Notes: generated by a model from the letters alone, not told the origin. A DNA stretch of 64,000 nucleotides from Piliocolobus tephrosceles (GCF_002776525.5 NC_045446.1:66712627-66776626), one strand, 5' to 3'. Positions 34,833 to 46,322 are shown, counted from the first letter of the stretch. Made by a program: numbers and translations.

Positions 34833-37425
34833 CCAAACAGAACTACAGACAAAGACCACATGATTATCTCAATACATGCAGGAAAGGCTTTTGATAAAAT
34901 TTAACATCACTTCCTGGTAAAAACTCATAATAAACTAGGTATTGAAGGAACATACCTCAAACTAATAAGAGCCATCTGTGACGAGCAACAGCCAGTATCA
35001 TACTGAATGGGCAAAAACTGGAAACATTCCCCTTGAAAACCAGCACAAGACAATGTGCCAGGGCAACCAGGCAAGAGAAAGAAATAAAGGGTATTCGAAC
35101 AGGAAGAGAGGAAGTAGAGCGATCTTTGTCTGCAGACGATATGATCCTCTATCTAGAAAAACCCATCATCTCAGCCCCAAAGCTTCTTCAGCTGATAAGC
35201 AACTTCAGCAAAGTTTCAGGATACAAAATTAATTTGCAAAAATCACTAGCATCCCTATCCACCAACAACAGGCAAGCCAAGAGCCAAATCACAAATGAAC
35301 CCCCATTCACAATAGCCACAAAAAGAATAAAATACCTAGGAATACAGCTAACAAAGGAAGTGAAAGACCTCTTCAAGGAGAACTACAAACCACTGCTCAA
35401 AGAAATCAGAGATGGCAGTCAGGCACAGCAGCTCACACCTGTAATCCCAGCACTTTGGGAGGCTGAGGTGGGTGGATCATTTGAGGCCAGGAGGTCAAGA
35501 GCAGCCTGGCCAACATGGTGAAATCCGTCTCTACTAAAAATACAAATATTAGCCGGGCATGATGGTGGGTGCCTGTAATCCAAGCTACTTGGGAGGCTGA
35601 GGCAGGAGAATCTCTTGAACCCAGGAGGTGGAGGTTGCAGTGAGCCAAGATCGTGCCATTGCACTCCAGCCTGGGCAACAGAGCAAGACTCTGTCTCAAA
35701 AAAAAGAAAAAAAAAAAGAAATCAAAGATGACAACAACAGCAACAACAACAACAACAAAAAAAAAACAAATGAAAAAACATTCCATGCTTATGGATAGGA
35801 AGAATCAATATCATGAAAATGGCCATACTGCCCAAAGCAATTTATAAACTCAATGCTACTCCCATTAAACTACCATTGACACTCTTCACAGAACTAGAAA
35901 AAACTATTTTAAAATTCATATGGAACCAAAAAAGAGCCTGAATAGCCAAGACAATTATAAGCAAAAAGAACAAAGATGGAGGCATCACACTACCTAACTT
36001 CACACTATACTACAAGGCCACAGTAGCCAAAACAGTGTGGTACTGGTACAAGAACAGACACACAGACCAGCGGAACAGAATATGGAACCCAGAAATAAGA
36101 CTACAAACCTACAACTACCTGATCTTCAACAAACCTGACAAAAACAAGCAATGAAGAAATGATTCTCTATTTAATAAATGGTGCTGGGAAAACTGGCTAG
36201 ACATATGCAGAAAATTAAAATTAAAACTGGATCTCTTCCTTACATCATATATAAAAATCAACTCAAGATGGACGAAAGACTTAAATGTAAACCCCAAAAC
36301 TATAAAAACTCTAGAAGAAAACCTAGGCAACACCATTCAAGACATAGGCACAGGCAGACTTCATGATGAAGACATCAAAAGCAATTGCAACAACAGCAAC
36401 AATTGACAAATGGAATCTAACTAAACTAAAGAGTTTTTGCACAGCAAAGAAAACTGTTATCAGACTAAACAGACGAACCCACAGAGTGGGAGAACATTTT
36501 TGCAATCTATCCATCTGACAAAGGTTTACATCCAGCATCTATAAAAAACTTAAACAAATTTACAAGAAAAAAAAAGTGAGGAACCCCATTAAAAAGTGAG
36601 GAAAGGACATGAACAGACACTTCTCAAAAGAAGACATATATGTGGCCAACAAACATATGGAAAAAAAGCTCAACATCACTATCATCAGAGAAATGCAAAT
36701 CAAAACCACAATGAGATACCATCTCACAGCAGTTGGAATGGCTAATTAAAAAGTCATAAAACAACAGATACTGGCGAGGTTGTGGAGATCAAGGAACACA
36801 TTTACACTATTGGTGGGAGTGTAAATTAGTTCAACCATTGTGGAAGACAGTGTGGCGATTCCTCAAGGACCTAGAGGCAGAAATACCACTTGACACAGCA
36901 ATCTCATTACTGGGCGTATACCCAAAGGAATATGAATCATTCTATTATAAAGGTATATTAACACATATGTTCACTGCAGCACTGTTCACAATAGTAAAGG
37001 CATGGAATCAACCTAAATGCCCATGAATAATAGACTGGGTAAAGAAAATATGGTCATATACACCATGGAATACTATGTAGCCGTAAAAAAGGAATGAGAA
37101 CATGTCTTTTGCAGGGCATGGATGGCAGTGGAAGCCATCATTCTCAGCAGACTAATGCAGAAACAGAGAACCAAACACGGCGTGTTCTCACTTTTAAGGG
37201 GGAGTTAAATGATGAGAACACATGGACACACAGTGGGGCCTGTTGGAGGTTGGAGGATGAGAGAAGGGACAGTTTCACGAAGAATAACTAATGGGTGCTG
37301 GCTTAATACTTAGGTGATGAGATGATGTGTATAGCAAATCACCATGGCACACGTTTACCTATGTAACAAACCTGCCCATCCTGCACATGTACCCCTGAAC
37401 CGAAAATAAAAGTTGGAAAAAAAAA
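34833..37425 (+). mobile_element. 5'-truncated primate L1 with target duplication
   Basis: Sense L1 from inside ORF2 to the 3' end GAACCGAAAATAAAAGTTGG plus A tail. ATCCCAATG is present at 34824-34832 and 37426-37434, marking the insertion site. ORF2 is broken by stops, frameshifts and an Alu at 35415-35716; an open stretch at 35033-35521 contains a reverse-transcriptase-like segment in which the FADD motif reads SADD. The 3' UTR is more diverged than in the L1s at 7.4 and 43.2 kb, suggesting an older primate L1. Confidence 0.9.
35415..35716 (+). mobile_element. Alu inside L1, with target duplication
   Basis: From CAGTCAGGCACAGCAGCTCA to GACTCTGTCTCAAAA and an A tail. AGAAATCAGAGATG (35401-35414) and AGAAATCAAAGATG (35717-35730) are the duplication with one change. 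Just beyond it the L1 text has grown an ACA/AAC microsatellite at about 35731-35766. Confidence 0.95.
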
Positions 37426-37521
37426 ATCCCAATGTCAGGGTCTCACCTCAGACCAATTAAACCAGAGTCTCTCAGGATGGGGCCCAGGCACTGGCATTTT
37501 ATGAAGACTTGTTACCGGATT

Positions 37522-37828
37522 CCTATTTTTTATTTTTATTTTTTTGAGACGGAGTTTTGCTCTTGTTGCCCAGGCTGAAGTGCAATGGTGCAATCTCAGC
37601 TCATCGCGACCTCTGCCTCCCGGGTTCAAGTGATTCTTCTGTCTCAGCCTCCTGAGTAACTGGGATTACAGGCATGCACCACCATGCCCGGCTAATTTTT
37701 TGTGTTCTAGTAGAGACAGGGTTTCTCCATGTTGGTCAGGCTGGTCTCGAACTCGCCACCTCAGGTGATCCGCCTGCCTCGGCCTCCCAAAGCACTGGGA
37801 TTACAGACATGAGCCACAGTGCCCAGCC
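37522..37828 (-). mobile_element. Alu inside a hAT-type element, with target duplication
   Basis: GAGACGGAGTTTTGCTCTTG to CACAGTGCCCAGCC. GTTACCGGATT (37511-37521) and GTTATCAGATT (37829-37839) are the decayed duplication. Confidence 0.9.
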
Positions 37829-37976
37829 GTTATCAGATTATTTGTGCAGCCAGGTCCTCCTCAGTGGACCATAATGCAGTCCTAATGGTCCTGGCAGCAG
37901 GGCCTGGCCTGCACAGTAATTTGCACTGATCCTCCACCCTCCCTGCACCCCAATAGGTTTTATATTATCTCATGTC

Positions 37977-38402
37977 ATGGGTTGAATCATATCCACCAAA
38001 ATTCAAACGTTGAAATCCTGACCCCCAGAGCCTCAGAATGTGGACCTTTCGGAGAGGGGATCTTTACAGAGGTCATCCAGGTAAAATGAGGTCATCAGAG
38101 TAGGCCTTCGTGCAATATAACTGTCCTTGTAGGAAAGGGAAATTTGGAGACAGACACACAGGGAGAACCCTGTGTGAAAACAGAGGCAGAGACCGGAGTG
38201 ATGCTCTCACAGGCCACAGGACACTGAGGACTGCCAGCGAGCACCGGCAGCCAGGGAGAGGTGCAGGACAGGCGCTCCGTCACAGCTCTCAGGAGGAAGC
38301 CTCTAGTGACACCTGGACCTTGGGCTGCAGCCTCCAGAACTCTGAGAGGACACCTCCCTGTCATTTCTGCCTAGTGTGTGGCATGGTGCCATGGCAGCCT
38401 TG
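37977..38402 (+). mobile_element. MLT1 (ERVL-MaLR) LTR, nearly full length
   Basis: GTTGAATCATATCCACCAAA, CCTCAGAATGTGGACCTTTC, AAATGAGGTCATCAGAGTAG, GAGACCGGAGTGATGC, CCTCCAGAACTCTGAGAGG and GGTGCCATGGCAGCC follow MLT1 from start to end. It is a solo LTR. Confidence 0.8.
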
Positions 38403-40134
38403 GCAGATAGATCCATCTCCTTTTTACCGATGAATACAGCCAAGATTGGGAAGTCACTCCTGTGAGCACGGTGGCCTCGCTGGCTGGAGCTTGTTGCTCA
38501 GCCGTCTCTTAAATGCCGATCCCCACATCCACCTCCCCACTCCATCCTCCATCCTGAGCCCTCAGCTTTTCAGGCCTTCATCATTTACGCACCTTTGAGC
38601 CCGGCAATGCTCCAAGCACAGGGCCCAGCAGAGAAACAAACAAACAACAGACACCATCCCTCCACGTTGGGAACAGACACTAAGCAAGGTGAGTGAAATA
38701 CAGGTTAATAGTATGTTCCATCGTATGTGTTCCACAGGGAAACTGAGGCCCAGAGGGGGATAGCGAGTGTGGAATGGTGGAGTTTTAAACAGGGCTTTTT
38801 GGGAAGGCTCGCTGGGAAGGCACCCTCCTGGCCACCGCCCCGTCCCACACTGCAGCCCACTCCATGGAGGCCTCCCAGACCCTCCCTGCCCAGGCTCTCT
38901 ACCCAGCATCTCCCCCAGCACCCACACTGCCCAACCCCATCTCAGCCTCCCCCATGTGCTCCCTGCAACGCATCCCAGCAAATGCCACCACCATTCACCT
39001 GCTTAGTATTCAAACCAGAAACCTGGATGCAAACTAGATATACCTGACTCTTGCCCTCACTCCATCTGGCCCTGGGAGCTAGAGGTGCTCCCTTCACGAG
39101 TGCTAGAGACACAAGCTTCGTTCCCTCTCCAGACAGGCAGAGCACCCCAGTGGCAGAGGGGCGGGAACGGCTGTGTCCGTAACTGGACCCAGTGGCCATG
39201 TCTAATTCCCTGTGAAGGCTCTGTCCTCTGCCTTCAGAGCCCATGGTCAGGCCCTAAGCCCTGCAAACCCACCTCCTCCTCTGCACCCACCAAATGCTGC
39301 AGTCCTCCCGGGGCCTTCCTTGCCTTGACCAATGGGACCCAGTGGATGCTCAGGATCAAGGCCCAGTAGCAGCCAGGGAACCCAGTCCCACCCCTTTCTG
39401 CACCTTGGTGTCCTCATCTGGAGAATGGGCAAAACCCCTGCTCATGAAATCTTGGCTGAGCCAGTGGATGTGAACAGTGCTGCTCTGGGTGGTGTGGACA
39501 CACGGACCAGCTGGGGTGAAGGGCAGCCAGAGTGGGAAGCTGTGCGGGTTGATGTGGACGAACCAGAGGCAGCACCTGTGATCCATGCACATGTGTGTGT
39601 CCAGGGGAATGGGGAGGGGGAAAGCCACATTTTATGTGGGCTCACCTGGCACCACCCACACCAGCCTGTGACAGGACAAGATGAAGGAGAAAGAGGCTGC
39701 TGCTACCCGCCCGCCTGCCTGCCCACCTCCTCCCTGATTCCTACATGAAGAAAGGTGACTGAGGGACTCCCCTAAATGTACCAACCCTCACTGGGCAAGC
39801 CTGGGGCTGGGAAGATGTGTGAGGTCAGCAGTCCTGGGGTGGGGGGCCTTCCTTTGCTACTCTGCCTCTGGGGCGGGGTGGGCTGCAGCATCATCTCAGT
39901 GCCGGGGGTGACTAGCTCCCATCTTGCTAGGAGACTTTGTGCCAGCCACCTGGCTCCTCTGAGTTGACTCCCTCTTCTACCCAACAGGGATGATCATGCT
40001 GCCTTGAGGGGTGTTGAGAGGACTACATGATACATGACACTTGGTCCCAGGACCCTCTTGTGACCTCTGGGTCCCCGCACCGCACACTGAGGTTTGCCCC
40101 TTGGCTCCTTCAGCATCCTCAAGTCACCCCTAGA
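38403..40134. other. No gene recognised; GC-rich unique sequence
   Basis: Overlapping frames up to 139 codons on both strands (for example 38562-38981 minus, 39332-39748 plus) are typical of GC-rich, C-rich DNA. No domain or splice pattern recognised. Confidence 0.35.
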
Positions 40135-40445
40135 GGTCTCTAACTGTGCGCTCCAGCTTAGCAGCCACCAGCCACACGCGGCTACTGGGCATTTGAAATG
40201 TGGCTGGTCTGAAACAAGCTGTGCTGTGGGTGGAAAAGACACACCAAGTTTCAACAATACAAAAAATGAAATATAATATTCATAATCTTAATACTAATTA
40301 CATATTGAAAGGATAATATTTTGATATAGTAGGTTAAATATATTCTTAAAATTAAGTTCACTTGTTTCCTTTTACTTTCTTAACGTAGCTACTGGAGAAA
40401 TGTCATTACATGTGCATCTCACATTCTGTTTTATTGGATGGCCCT
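40135..40445 (+). mobile_element. Medium-reiterated (MER-type) DNA-transposon-like repeat, family not named
   Basis: GCCACCAGCCACACGCGGCT, GGGCATTTGAAATGTGGCTG, GATAATATTTTGATATAGTA and the ending TTTTATTGGATGGCCC form a well-known dispersed mammalian repeat with a short GC-rich end and an AT-rich body. I recognise the pattern but not the name. Confidence 0.6.
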
Positions 40446-40880
40446 GCTCCAGAACCTTGGAAAGGCCACTTCCAGGGCATCTTCCTGGTGGCTCCCAGGA
40501 AAGGCAGCCCCTGGGATTTCCAGCAGCTGCTGAAGAATGTCTGCTCCCCTGGTGGCCCAAGGCTGCAGAACGCACTCACTCGCTGTGGCCTCACCTGCTC
40601 CCCATCCTTTCCCGCACATCCCAGAAACTCCCAGGAAGCTTAGATTCAGCCAAGGGACCCCCCTGATGCCCCCACCATGAGGGTAGCCAAGAAAGCCTGC
40701 AGCCCCCTCCCCCAGCTGCTAAGAACCTCATAGCTATATGGGAATTTCCCTGGCATCACTTTCTCCTTCCCAGCAGACCCCAGGGATGTGGCTTCCTTGC
40801 CCCAGGCCCTGAGTCAGCCGCAAGGAATCCCCTCTCCTTTGGAGAGGGTTCTGTGGGCAGGAGGCAGCCTCTGTGGTGCT
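40446..40880. other. No gene recognised
   Basis: Several frames of 60-90 codons overlap on both strands at 40372-40666. Their mutual overlap and lack of features argue against coding. Confidence 0.4.
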
Positions 40881-40884
40881 GAGG

Positions 40885-41065
40885 AGCATGGTTTCAGGAG
40901 TCGGAGAGACCTGGAAGTGAGTCTGGGCGCTGCCTCGTGCTCACCGTGTGGCTGGGGTAAGCCCCTCCTCTCTGCACCTCAGCTTCCTCACTTATGAAAT
41001 GGGTGTAATCACCATGCCCACCTCACAGAGCTGTAGGGACGCCATCGAGGCATGGCGCTCTGCAC
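40885..41065 (+). mobile_element. MIR SINE
   Basis: GGTTTCAGGAGTCGGAGAGA, CTTCCTCACTTATGAAATGG and CCTCACAGAGCTGTAGGGAC follow MIR in sense from the head through the core. Confidence 0.8.
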
Positions 41066-41269
41066 AGCTCTTCGTTTGTAGCAAACGGCAGTTGTTAAAG
41101 GACCTGAAAGAGTTAGGGATGTGGCTTTTGACCTCAGGCTCACTCAGCCAGCCACAGAGAGGAGGCAGGTGCCAAGGTGGTGGGCCAGGGAAGGGTGGGG
41201 AGCAAGGGAGGCGGGAAGGAGGCAGGGAGGTGGTAGCTCCTTTTCAGGCCTCAGGCTCTATGTAGCCCA

Positions 41270-41380
41270 ACAGATAGCCCAGCTGGCCCATTTTCAGATG
41301 AGGAAAGTGAGGCCCTTAAAAGTGAAGAGACTTCCCCAAGGCTAGCGCTGGGAGTTGATTTGGGGGCTACCTGTTTCCAA
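41270..41380 (-). mobile_element. MIR SINE fragment
   Basis: CCCATTTTCAGATGAGGAAA then GACTTCCCCAAGGCTAGC is the reverse complement of the MIR core. Confidence 0.7.
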
Positions 41381-42050
41381 GGCCCGTGTTCTCTCTGTCA
41401 CCCTGTATTGTGAAGTCTGAGAGGAGTTTCTGGAGGAAATGAACACAAAATGGTTTGAGAAGAAGCTTGAGCTAATACAGTCCCTTTCCTGCAGGTGGTT
41501 TTGAGCCTTTGAAAGAAAGTATCCACAACTCCTGTCCTAAATCTCGTCCCTGCAAAGCAGACCTTGACCCAAGGGCTTGGGTGCAGGTAGTTCATTCAGG
41601 AGGCGATGCCAGGAAACGGTGAGGAACGGAGAAGTGGGAAAGGGAGGGAGAAAACCCAGGAAGGTGGCTTCGATAAACAGGTCACCACTGTGGGCACCTG
41701 GCTGCATCCTGCTGGGCACCCTAGGAGCTGGAATATAGAACACACATCATCAGAAACTCCAACTCAAGAGCTGGACGCTAGAGGTGTTTGTCCACCTTCC
41801 ATTCTCTGAGATTGAGGATTGCCCGTAAGGGTGTTGGGTCTCTGGCACATCCCTGCACAGGCTGAACAAGGTCCTTTGATGCTGGAAGAAGCCCTTGGGT
41901 AGAAAGACAGAGAGGAGAGAAGGGAAACAGGTACCTGAGGCTGGAAGCGGGGCTGGCACGGGCAGTTCATTCACGGAGCTGGCTTAGCCCAACTCTCGGA
42001 GACGCCTCTGAAGAAAAGCGTTCAAACAACACAATGACATTCATCACCGT
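41381..42050. other. No gene recognised
   Basis: Unique sequence with overlapping small frames on the minus strand (41398-41974); no recognisable domain. Confidence 0.4.
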
Positions 42051-42390
42051 TAATACTGATATAATTTCTATTGTTTATAATATATTTAACAGTAGAAATA
42101 TACTATTACAAGGATATACTTCTATATTATATTGATGTAGAAACATACTAAATATTAATACTAAATATATTAAATTAATATTATATTATATTTATAAATT
42201 AATGTATTTTGTCTGTGTGTGTGTATATATATATGGAAATTTAGAAATAACCTAATATCCAGTAAGAGGGGATTGGCATCAAAAAGGCAGAATATTCTGC
42301 AGCCAAAAACGAAGACCCTGTTACCACATGGAAAGGTGCTTGGGAAAGAATGTTAAGTAAAACATGGCGCGTGCACACACTTCCCACCGT
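42051..42390 (+). repeat. AT-rich tract and old L1 3'-end fragment
   Basis: 42051-42205 is nearly pure AT. A (TG)n/(TA)n run follows at 42211-42234. From 42240 the text (AATAACCTAATATCCAGTAA, GGAAAGGTGCTTGGGAAAG) resembles an old L1 3' UTR in sense. Confidence 0.55.
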
Positions 42391-42405
42391 GGAGGGTGCT
42401 GTGGT

Positions 42406-43068
42406 CTGAGTGTTTGTGACTCCCAAAATTCATATGTTGAAACTTAATCCCCAATCCCCAGTGTGTTGGAATTAAGAGCTGGGGTGCCTGGGAAGTGATG
42501 AGGTCTTTTTTCTGTTTTTTTTTTTTTTGAGATGGAGTTTTGCTCTGTTGCCCAGGCTGGAGTGCAGTGACTCGATCTTGGCTCACTGCAACCTCCACCT
42601 CCCAGGTTCAAGCGATTCTCCCACCTCAGCCTCCCGAGTAGCTGGGATTACAGGTGTGCACCACCATTCCCTGCTACTTTTGTAGTTTTAGTAGAGATGG
42701 GTTTCACCATATTGGCCAAGGCTGGTCTCAAATTCCTGACCTCAAGTGATTCACCTGTCTCAGCCTCCTAAAGTGTTGGGATTACACATGTGAGCCACCG
42801 CACCCAGCCAGTGACCAGGTCTTGCGAGTAGAGCCCTTGTAAATGGGATCAGTGTCCTGATAAGAGAGGCCTGAGGGAACATGTTTGTCTCTCCTGCCAT
42901 GTGAGATGCAGTGACGTGGCAGCAGCTATGAAGCATGGGCTGTCATGAGATGCTGACTGGATCTGCTGGCACCTCCAGCTTGTACTTCCCAGCCTCCAGA
43001 ACCATGAGCAATACATTTTTATTGTTTACAAATTATCCATTATTTTCTGCAGCCAAAAGAGATTAGGA
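42406..43068 (+). mobile_element. MLT1/MST-type MaLR LTR interrupted by an Alu
   Basis: Left piece: GTGGTCTGAGTGTTTGTGAC and AATTCATATGTTGAAACTTA. Right piece: GGGATCAGTGTCCTGATAAG, CCAGCCTCCAGAACCATGAG and the end CCAAAAGAGATTAGGATA. The Alu at 42508-42810 splits it. A solo LTR with no internal retroviral sequence. Confidence 0.75.
42508..42810 (-). mobile_element. Alu inside the MaLR LTR, with target duplication
   Basis: GAGATGGAGTTTTGCTCTG to CACCGCACCCAGCCA. GTGATGAGGTCTT (42495-42507) and GTGACCAGGTCTT (42811-42823) are the duplication with two changes. Confidence 0.9.
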
Positions 43069-43519
43069 TAGAAGATATATTAGTGAGGCCTCTACTAGAG
43101 AAACAGAACCAGTAAGAGGTACACATTAAGAGATGCATTGCTAGGAATTGGCTTATCTAGTAGTGGGGGCTGGCTAGGCTGGTCCAAAATTCATAACACA
43201 GGCTGTCAGGAAGGGCAGGCTGGAATTCTAAGCCAAAGTTACTGTCCATTTGTTTGTGTCCTCTTTTATTTCATTGAGCAGTGGTTTGCAGTTCTCCTTG
43301 AAGAGGTCCTTCACATCCCTTATAAGTTGTATTCCTAGGTATTTTATTCTCTTTGTAGCAATTGTGAATGGGAGTTCACTCATGATTTGGTTCTCTGTTT
43401 GTCTATTATCGGTGTATAAGAATGCTTGTGATTTTTGCACATTGATTTGGTATCCTGAGACTTTGCTGAAGTTGCTTATCAGCTTAAGGAGATTTTGGGC
43501 TGAGACGATGGGGTTTTCT

Positions 43520-43794
43520 TTCTTTTTTTTTTTTTTTGAGACGGAATCTCGCTCTGTCGCCCAGGCTGGAGTGCAGTGGCCAGATCTCAGCTTACTGCAA
43601 GCTCCGCCTCCCGAGTTCACGCCATTCTCCTGCCTCAGCCTCCTGAGTAGCTGGGACTACAGGCACCCACCACCTCGCCCGGCTAGTTTTTGTTTTTGTA
43701 TTTTTTAGTAGAGACGGGGTTTCACCATGTTAGCCAGGATGGTCTAGATCTCCTGACCTCGTGATCCGCCCGCCTCGGCCTCCAAAGTGCTGGG
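43520..43794 (-). mobile_element. AluY, Old World monkey-like, 5'-truncated
   Basis: T run, GAGACGGAATCTCGCTCTG, CACCTCGCCCGGCTAG, ending abruptly at AAGTGCTGG, so about the first 30 bases of the Alu are missing. GGGGTTTTCT flanks it at 43510-43519 and 43795-43804, so the truncation happened at integration and not by later deletion. Confidence 0.9.
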
Positions 43795-44145
43795 GGGGTT
43801 TTCTAAATACACAATCATGTCATCTGCAAACAGGGACAATTTGACTTCCTCTTTTCCTAATTGAATACCCTTTATTTCTTTCTCTTGCCTGATTGCCCTG
43901 GCCAGAACTTCCAACACTATGTTGAATAGGAGTGGTGAGAGAGGGCATCCCTGTCTTGTACCAGTTTTCAAGGGGAATGTTTCCAGTTTTTGCCCATTCA
44001 GTATGATACTGGCTGTGGAATTGTCATAAATAGCTCTTACTATTTTGAGATACATTCCATCAATACCAAATTTATTGAGAGTTTTTAGCATGAAAGGCTG
44101 TTGCATTTCGTCAAAGGCCTTTTCTGCATCTATTGAGATAATCAT
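43744..44145 (-). pseudogene. L1 ORF2 reverse transcriptase fragment
   Basis: Within the inverted half of the L1, 133 codons stay open on the minus strand. They cover part of the reverse transcriptase domain: IDAEKAFDEMQQPF, then GTRQGCPLSPLLFN, then the catalytic FADDMIVYLENP. The last dozen codons belong to the inserted Alu. With no start, promoter or rest of ORF2 it is inactive. Confidence 0.9.
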
Positions 44146-44900
44146 GTGGTTTTTGTCTTGCGGGGTATATACCCAAAGGATTATAAATCATGCTGCTATA
44201 AAGACACATGCACACATATGTTTATTGCGGCACTATTCACAGTAGCAAAGACTTGGAACCAACCCAAATGTCCATCAGTGACAGACTGGATTAAGAAAAT
44301 GTGGCACATATACACCATGGAATACTATGCAGACATAAAAAAGGATGAGTTCGTGTCCTTTGTAGGGACATGGATGCAGCTGGAAACCATCGTTCTCAGC
44401 AAACTTTCGCAAGAACAGAAAACCAAACACCGCATGTTCTCACTCATAGGTGGGAATTGAACAATGAGATCACTTGGACACAGGAAGGGGAACATCACAC
44501 ACAGGGGCCTGTTGTGGGGTGAGGGGAGAGGGAGGGATAGCATTAGGAGATATACCTAATGTAAATGACGAGTTGATGGGTGCAGTACACCAACATGGCA
44601 CATGTATACATATGTAACAAACCTGCACGTTGTGCACATGTACCCTAGAACTTAAAGTATAATAATAAAAAAAAGTTACTGTCCACAGGTGTAATCTCTT
44701 CTTCTTCAAGGAAGCCTCTGCTCTGCTCTTAAAGGCCTTCACTTGATTGAATCAAATCCACCCAGATTGTGTGGGATAATCTCCTTAAAGTCAATTGATT
44801 TGGACTTTACTTCTACTAAAAACCTCCACAGCAACACCCAGATCAGTGTTTGAATGATGAGGACTGCAGCCTAGCCAAGCTGACACTTAAAACTGACCAT

Positions 44901-45535
44901 CACCTTCTGTATATGGAACTGTTGTCAGAGTGCTAGTGACAAAACTCACTTTGCGACCAGAGTCTGGCTCCTTCTGAGGCAGGGTCTGGGCTCATCTGAG
45001 ACCATGGAGGTGAGCGAAGCCTCCAGCTGCATCCAGCTGGTACCAGCCTATCCTGAGGCTTGATCCTTCCAGAGTCTCTGCCCCTGCCAGCAGATGTTGG
45101 GCAGCCAGGGCGGGGACCACTTTCTCTCCTGCAACCTTGGCCCCAGGGCTTATCACTTCTGGGCACAGTGCCTGCACTGACACAGCGCAGTCCTCTTCCT
45201 TCCTCCCCTCCTGGGCCTCCTGGGGCTGGGTGGGAAAGGCTGTGGGGAGGGGAGGTGGTGGCAGAGACAAGGCCTGAACACATGGATCCCATCAGTGACT
45301 TCACTCTGACTGGCCATCACTAGACTTTCCCTGGCCTGGTGAAGGTCTGGCTGAGGCTGCCTTCGCCCTAGGTGTGGGATTTACACTGCCTCCAGTCTCC
45401 CAGGAAGATCTGAGGCAAAGGGGAAAGTACGTCAGGATATGATTGACTGTTACTCTTACCAGGGCAAGTCCCTGGCCCTCTCTGGGCTCTCTGGTCTCCA
45501 CTCACTGACATGGGAAATGTTTGATGATGCCATTG
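44901..45535. other. No gene recognised; GC-rich
   Basis: Overlapping frames of 87-123 codons on both strands at 44933-45323 without recognisable features. Unique sequence as far as I can see. Confidence 0.35.
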
Positions 45536-45890
45536 GCCTTAGTCTATTTGTGCCGCTATGACAAAATAATATACACTGGGCTTATAAGCAACGGAAACTT
45601 ATATCTCACAGTTCCGAAGACTGGGAAGTTCAAGAGCAAGGTGCCAGCAGACTTGGTGTCTGGTGAGGCCTCACTCTTTGCTTCATGGACGGCACCTTCT
45701 AGCCATGTTCTCATGTGGTGGAAGGACCTGGCTAGCTCTCTGTAGTCTCTTTATAAAGACGCCAACCCCAATCCAATATAATCACCCCTGAAGCCCCCAC
45801 CTCCTAATACCACCACCTTGGTGGTTAGGATTTCAACATATGAAATTTGGGGGGACATGAACATTCTGGTCACAGCACCAGTGTTAGCCT
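45536..45890 (-). mobile_element. MaLR-type LTR (MLT1/MST-like), antisense
   Basis: TTAGTCTATTTGTGCCGCTA, AACTTATATCTCACAGTTCC, AGGTGCCAGCAGACTTGG and GGATTTCAACATATGAAATT are the reverse complement of a MaLR-type LTR. The subfamily is uncertain. Confidence 0.6.
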
Positions 45891-46186
45891 CTGTGTATCG
45901 TGGGGTTAGTAATCAGAGTCGAACTGCCCAAAGGAAGGCTGTGTGGATGTAGTGGGGAGGGGGGCGGTGCTGGGCCAAGTGGCATGAGCTGGGGCAGCTG
46001 GCTTGGGGTAGGGGGTACTTATGTCTGGAGTCTGACCTGCCCCTGTTGGCCCAAGGCACCTTGTGCCACAGTTCTGGGATGAGCCCACGAGAACCCTGGA
46101 CCCTATAGGATCCACCTCTGAGGCATCAGTGCCCAGCCCAGGGTCTGGCATAAAGGAGGCTCTCAGTGAGTAGGAAAGAAAGAACA

Positions 46187-46322
46187 GGAGAGAGCGGGGA
46201 GAGAGAGGAAGGAAGGAAGGAAAGAAGGAAAGGGTAAGACAAAGAGAGAAAGAGAGAGAAAGAAAGAAAGAGAGAGAAAGAATGAAAGAAAAGAAAGAGA
46301 AGAAAGAAAGAAAAGGGAAGGA
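46187..46322 (+). repeat. (GAAA)n/(GGAA)n purine tract
   Basis: About 135 bases of almost pure A and G in GAAA, GGAA and GAGA units. The 190-codon minus-strand frame at 45906-46478 is a low-complexity Ser/Phe/Leu product of this tract, not a protein. Confidence 0.9.

Larger units (their letters stand above)
34763..37865 (+). mobile_element. Small hAT-type (MER5-like) element split by an L1 and an Alu
   Basis: Three pieces read as one small DNA transposon: 34763-34832 (CCACCGGGGAGCTTATTAAA), 37435-37521 (CACCTCAGACCAATTAAACC, GGGGCCCAGGCACTGGCATT) and about 37840-37865 (TTTGTGCAGCCAGGTCC). The first junction holds an L1 with its duplication, the second an Alu with its duplication. Family assignment to the MER5 group is by overall pattern only. 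Confidence 0.65.
43249..44671 (+). mobile_element. Twin-primed (5'-inverted) L1 with perfect 14-bp target duplication
   Basis: AAAGTTACTGTCCA lies at 43235-43248 and again at 44672-44685. Between them, 43249-44160 is L1 ORF2 in antisense and 44161-44671 is the L1 3' end in sense with a short A tail. The sense part starts at GGGGTATATACCCAAAGG. This is the signature of twin priming, where a second primer on the target DNA reverses the 5' portion; the ORF2 stretch between the two pieces is missing. An Alu entered the inverted half later. The 3' UTR looks like a fairly young L1PA. Confidence 0.95.
43085..44900 (-). repeat. Dispersed repeat (same family as 13373-13767), split by an L1
   Basis: Left piece 43085-43248 (CTACTAGAGAAACAGAACCA, GGAATTGGCTTATC) and right piece 44672-44900 (GGCCTTCACTTGATTGAATC, CAAGCTGACACTTAAAACTG) are two parts of one repeat in the reverse orientation to the copy at 13373-13767. 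The L1 at 43249-44671 lies between them. Confidence 0.6.
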
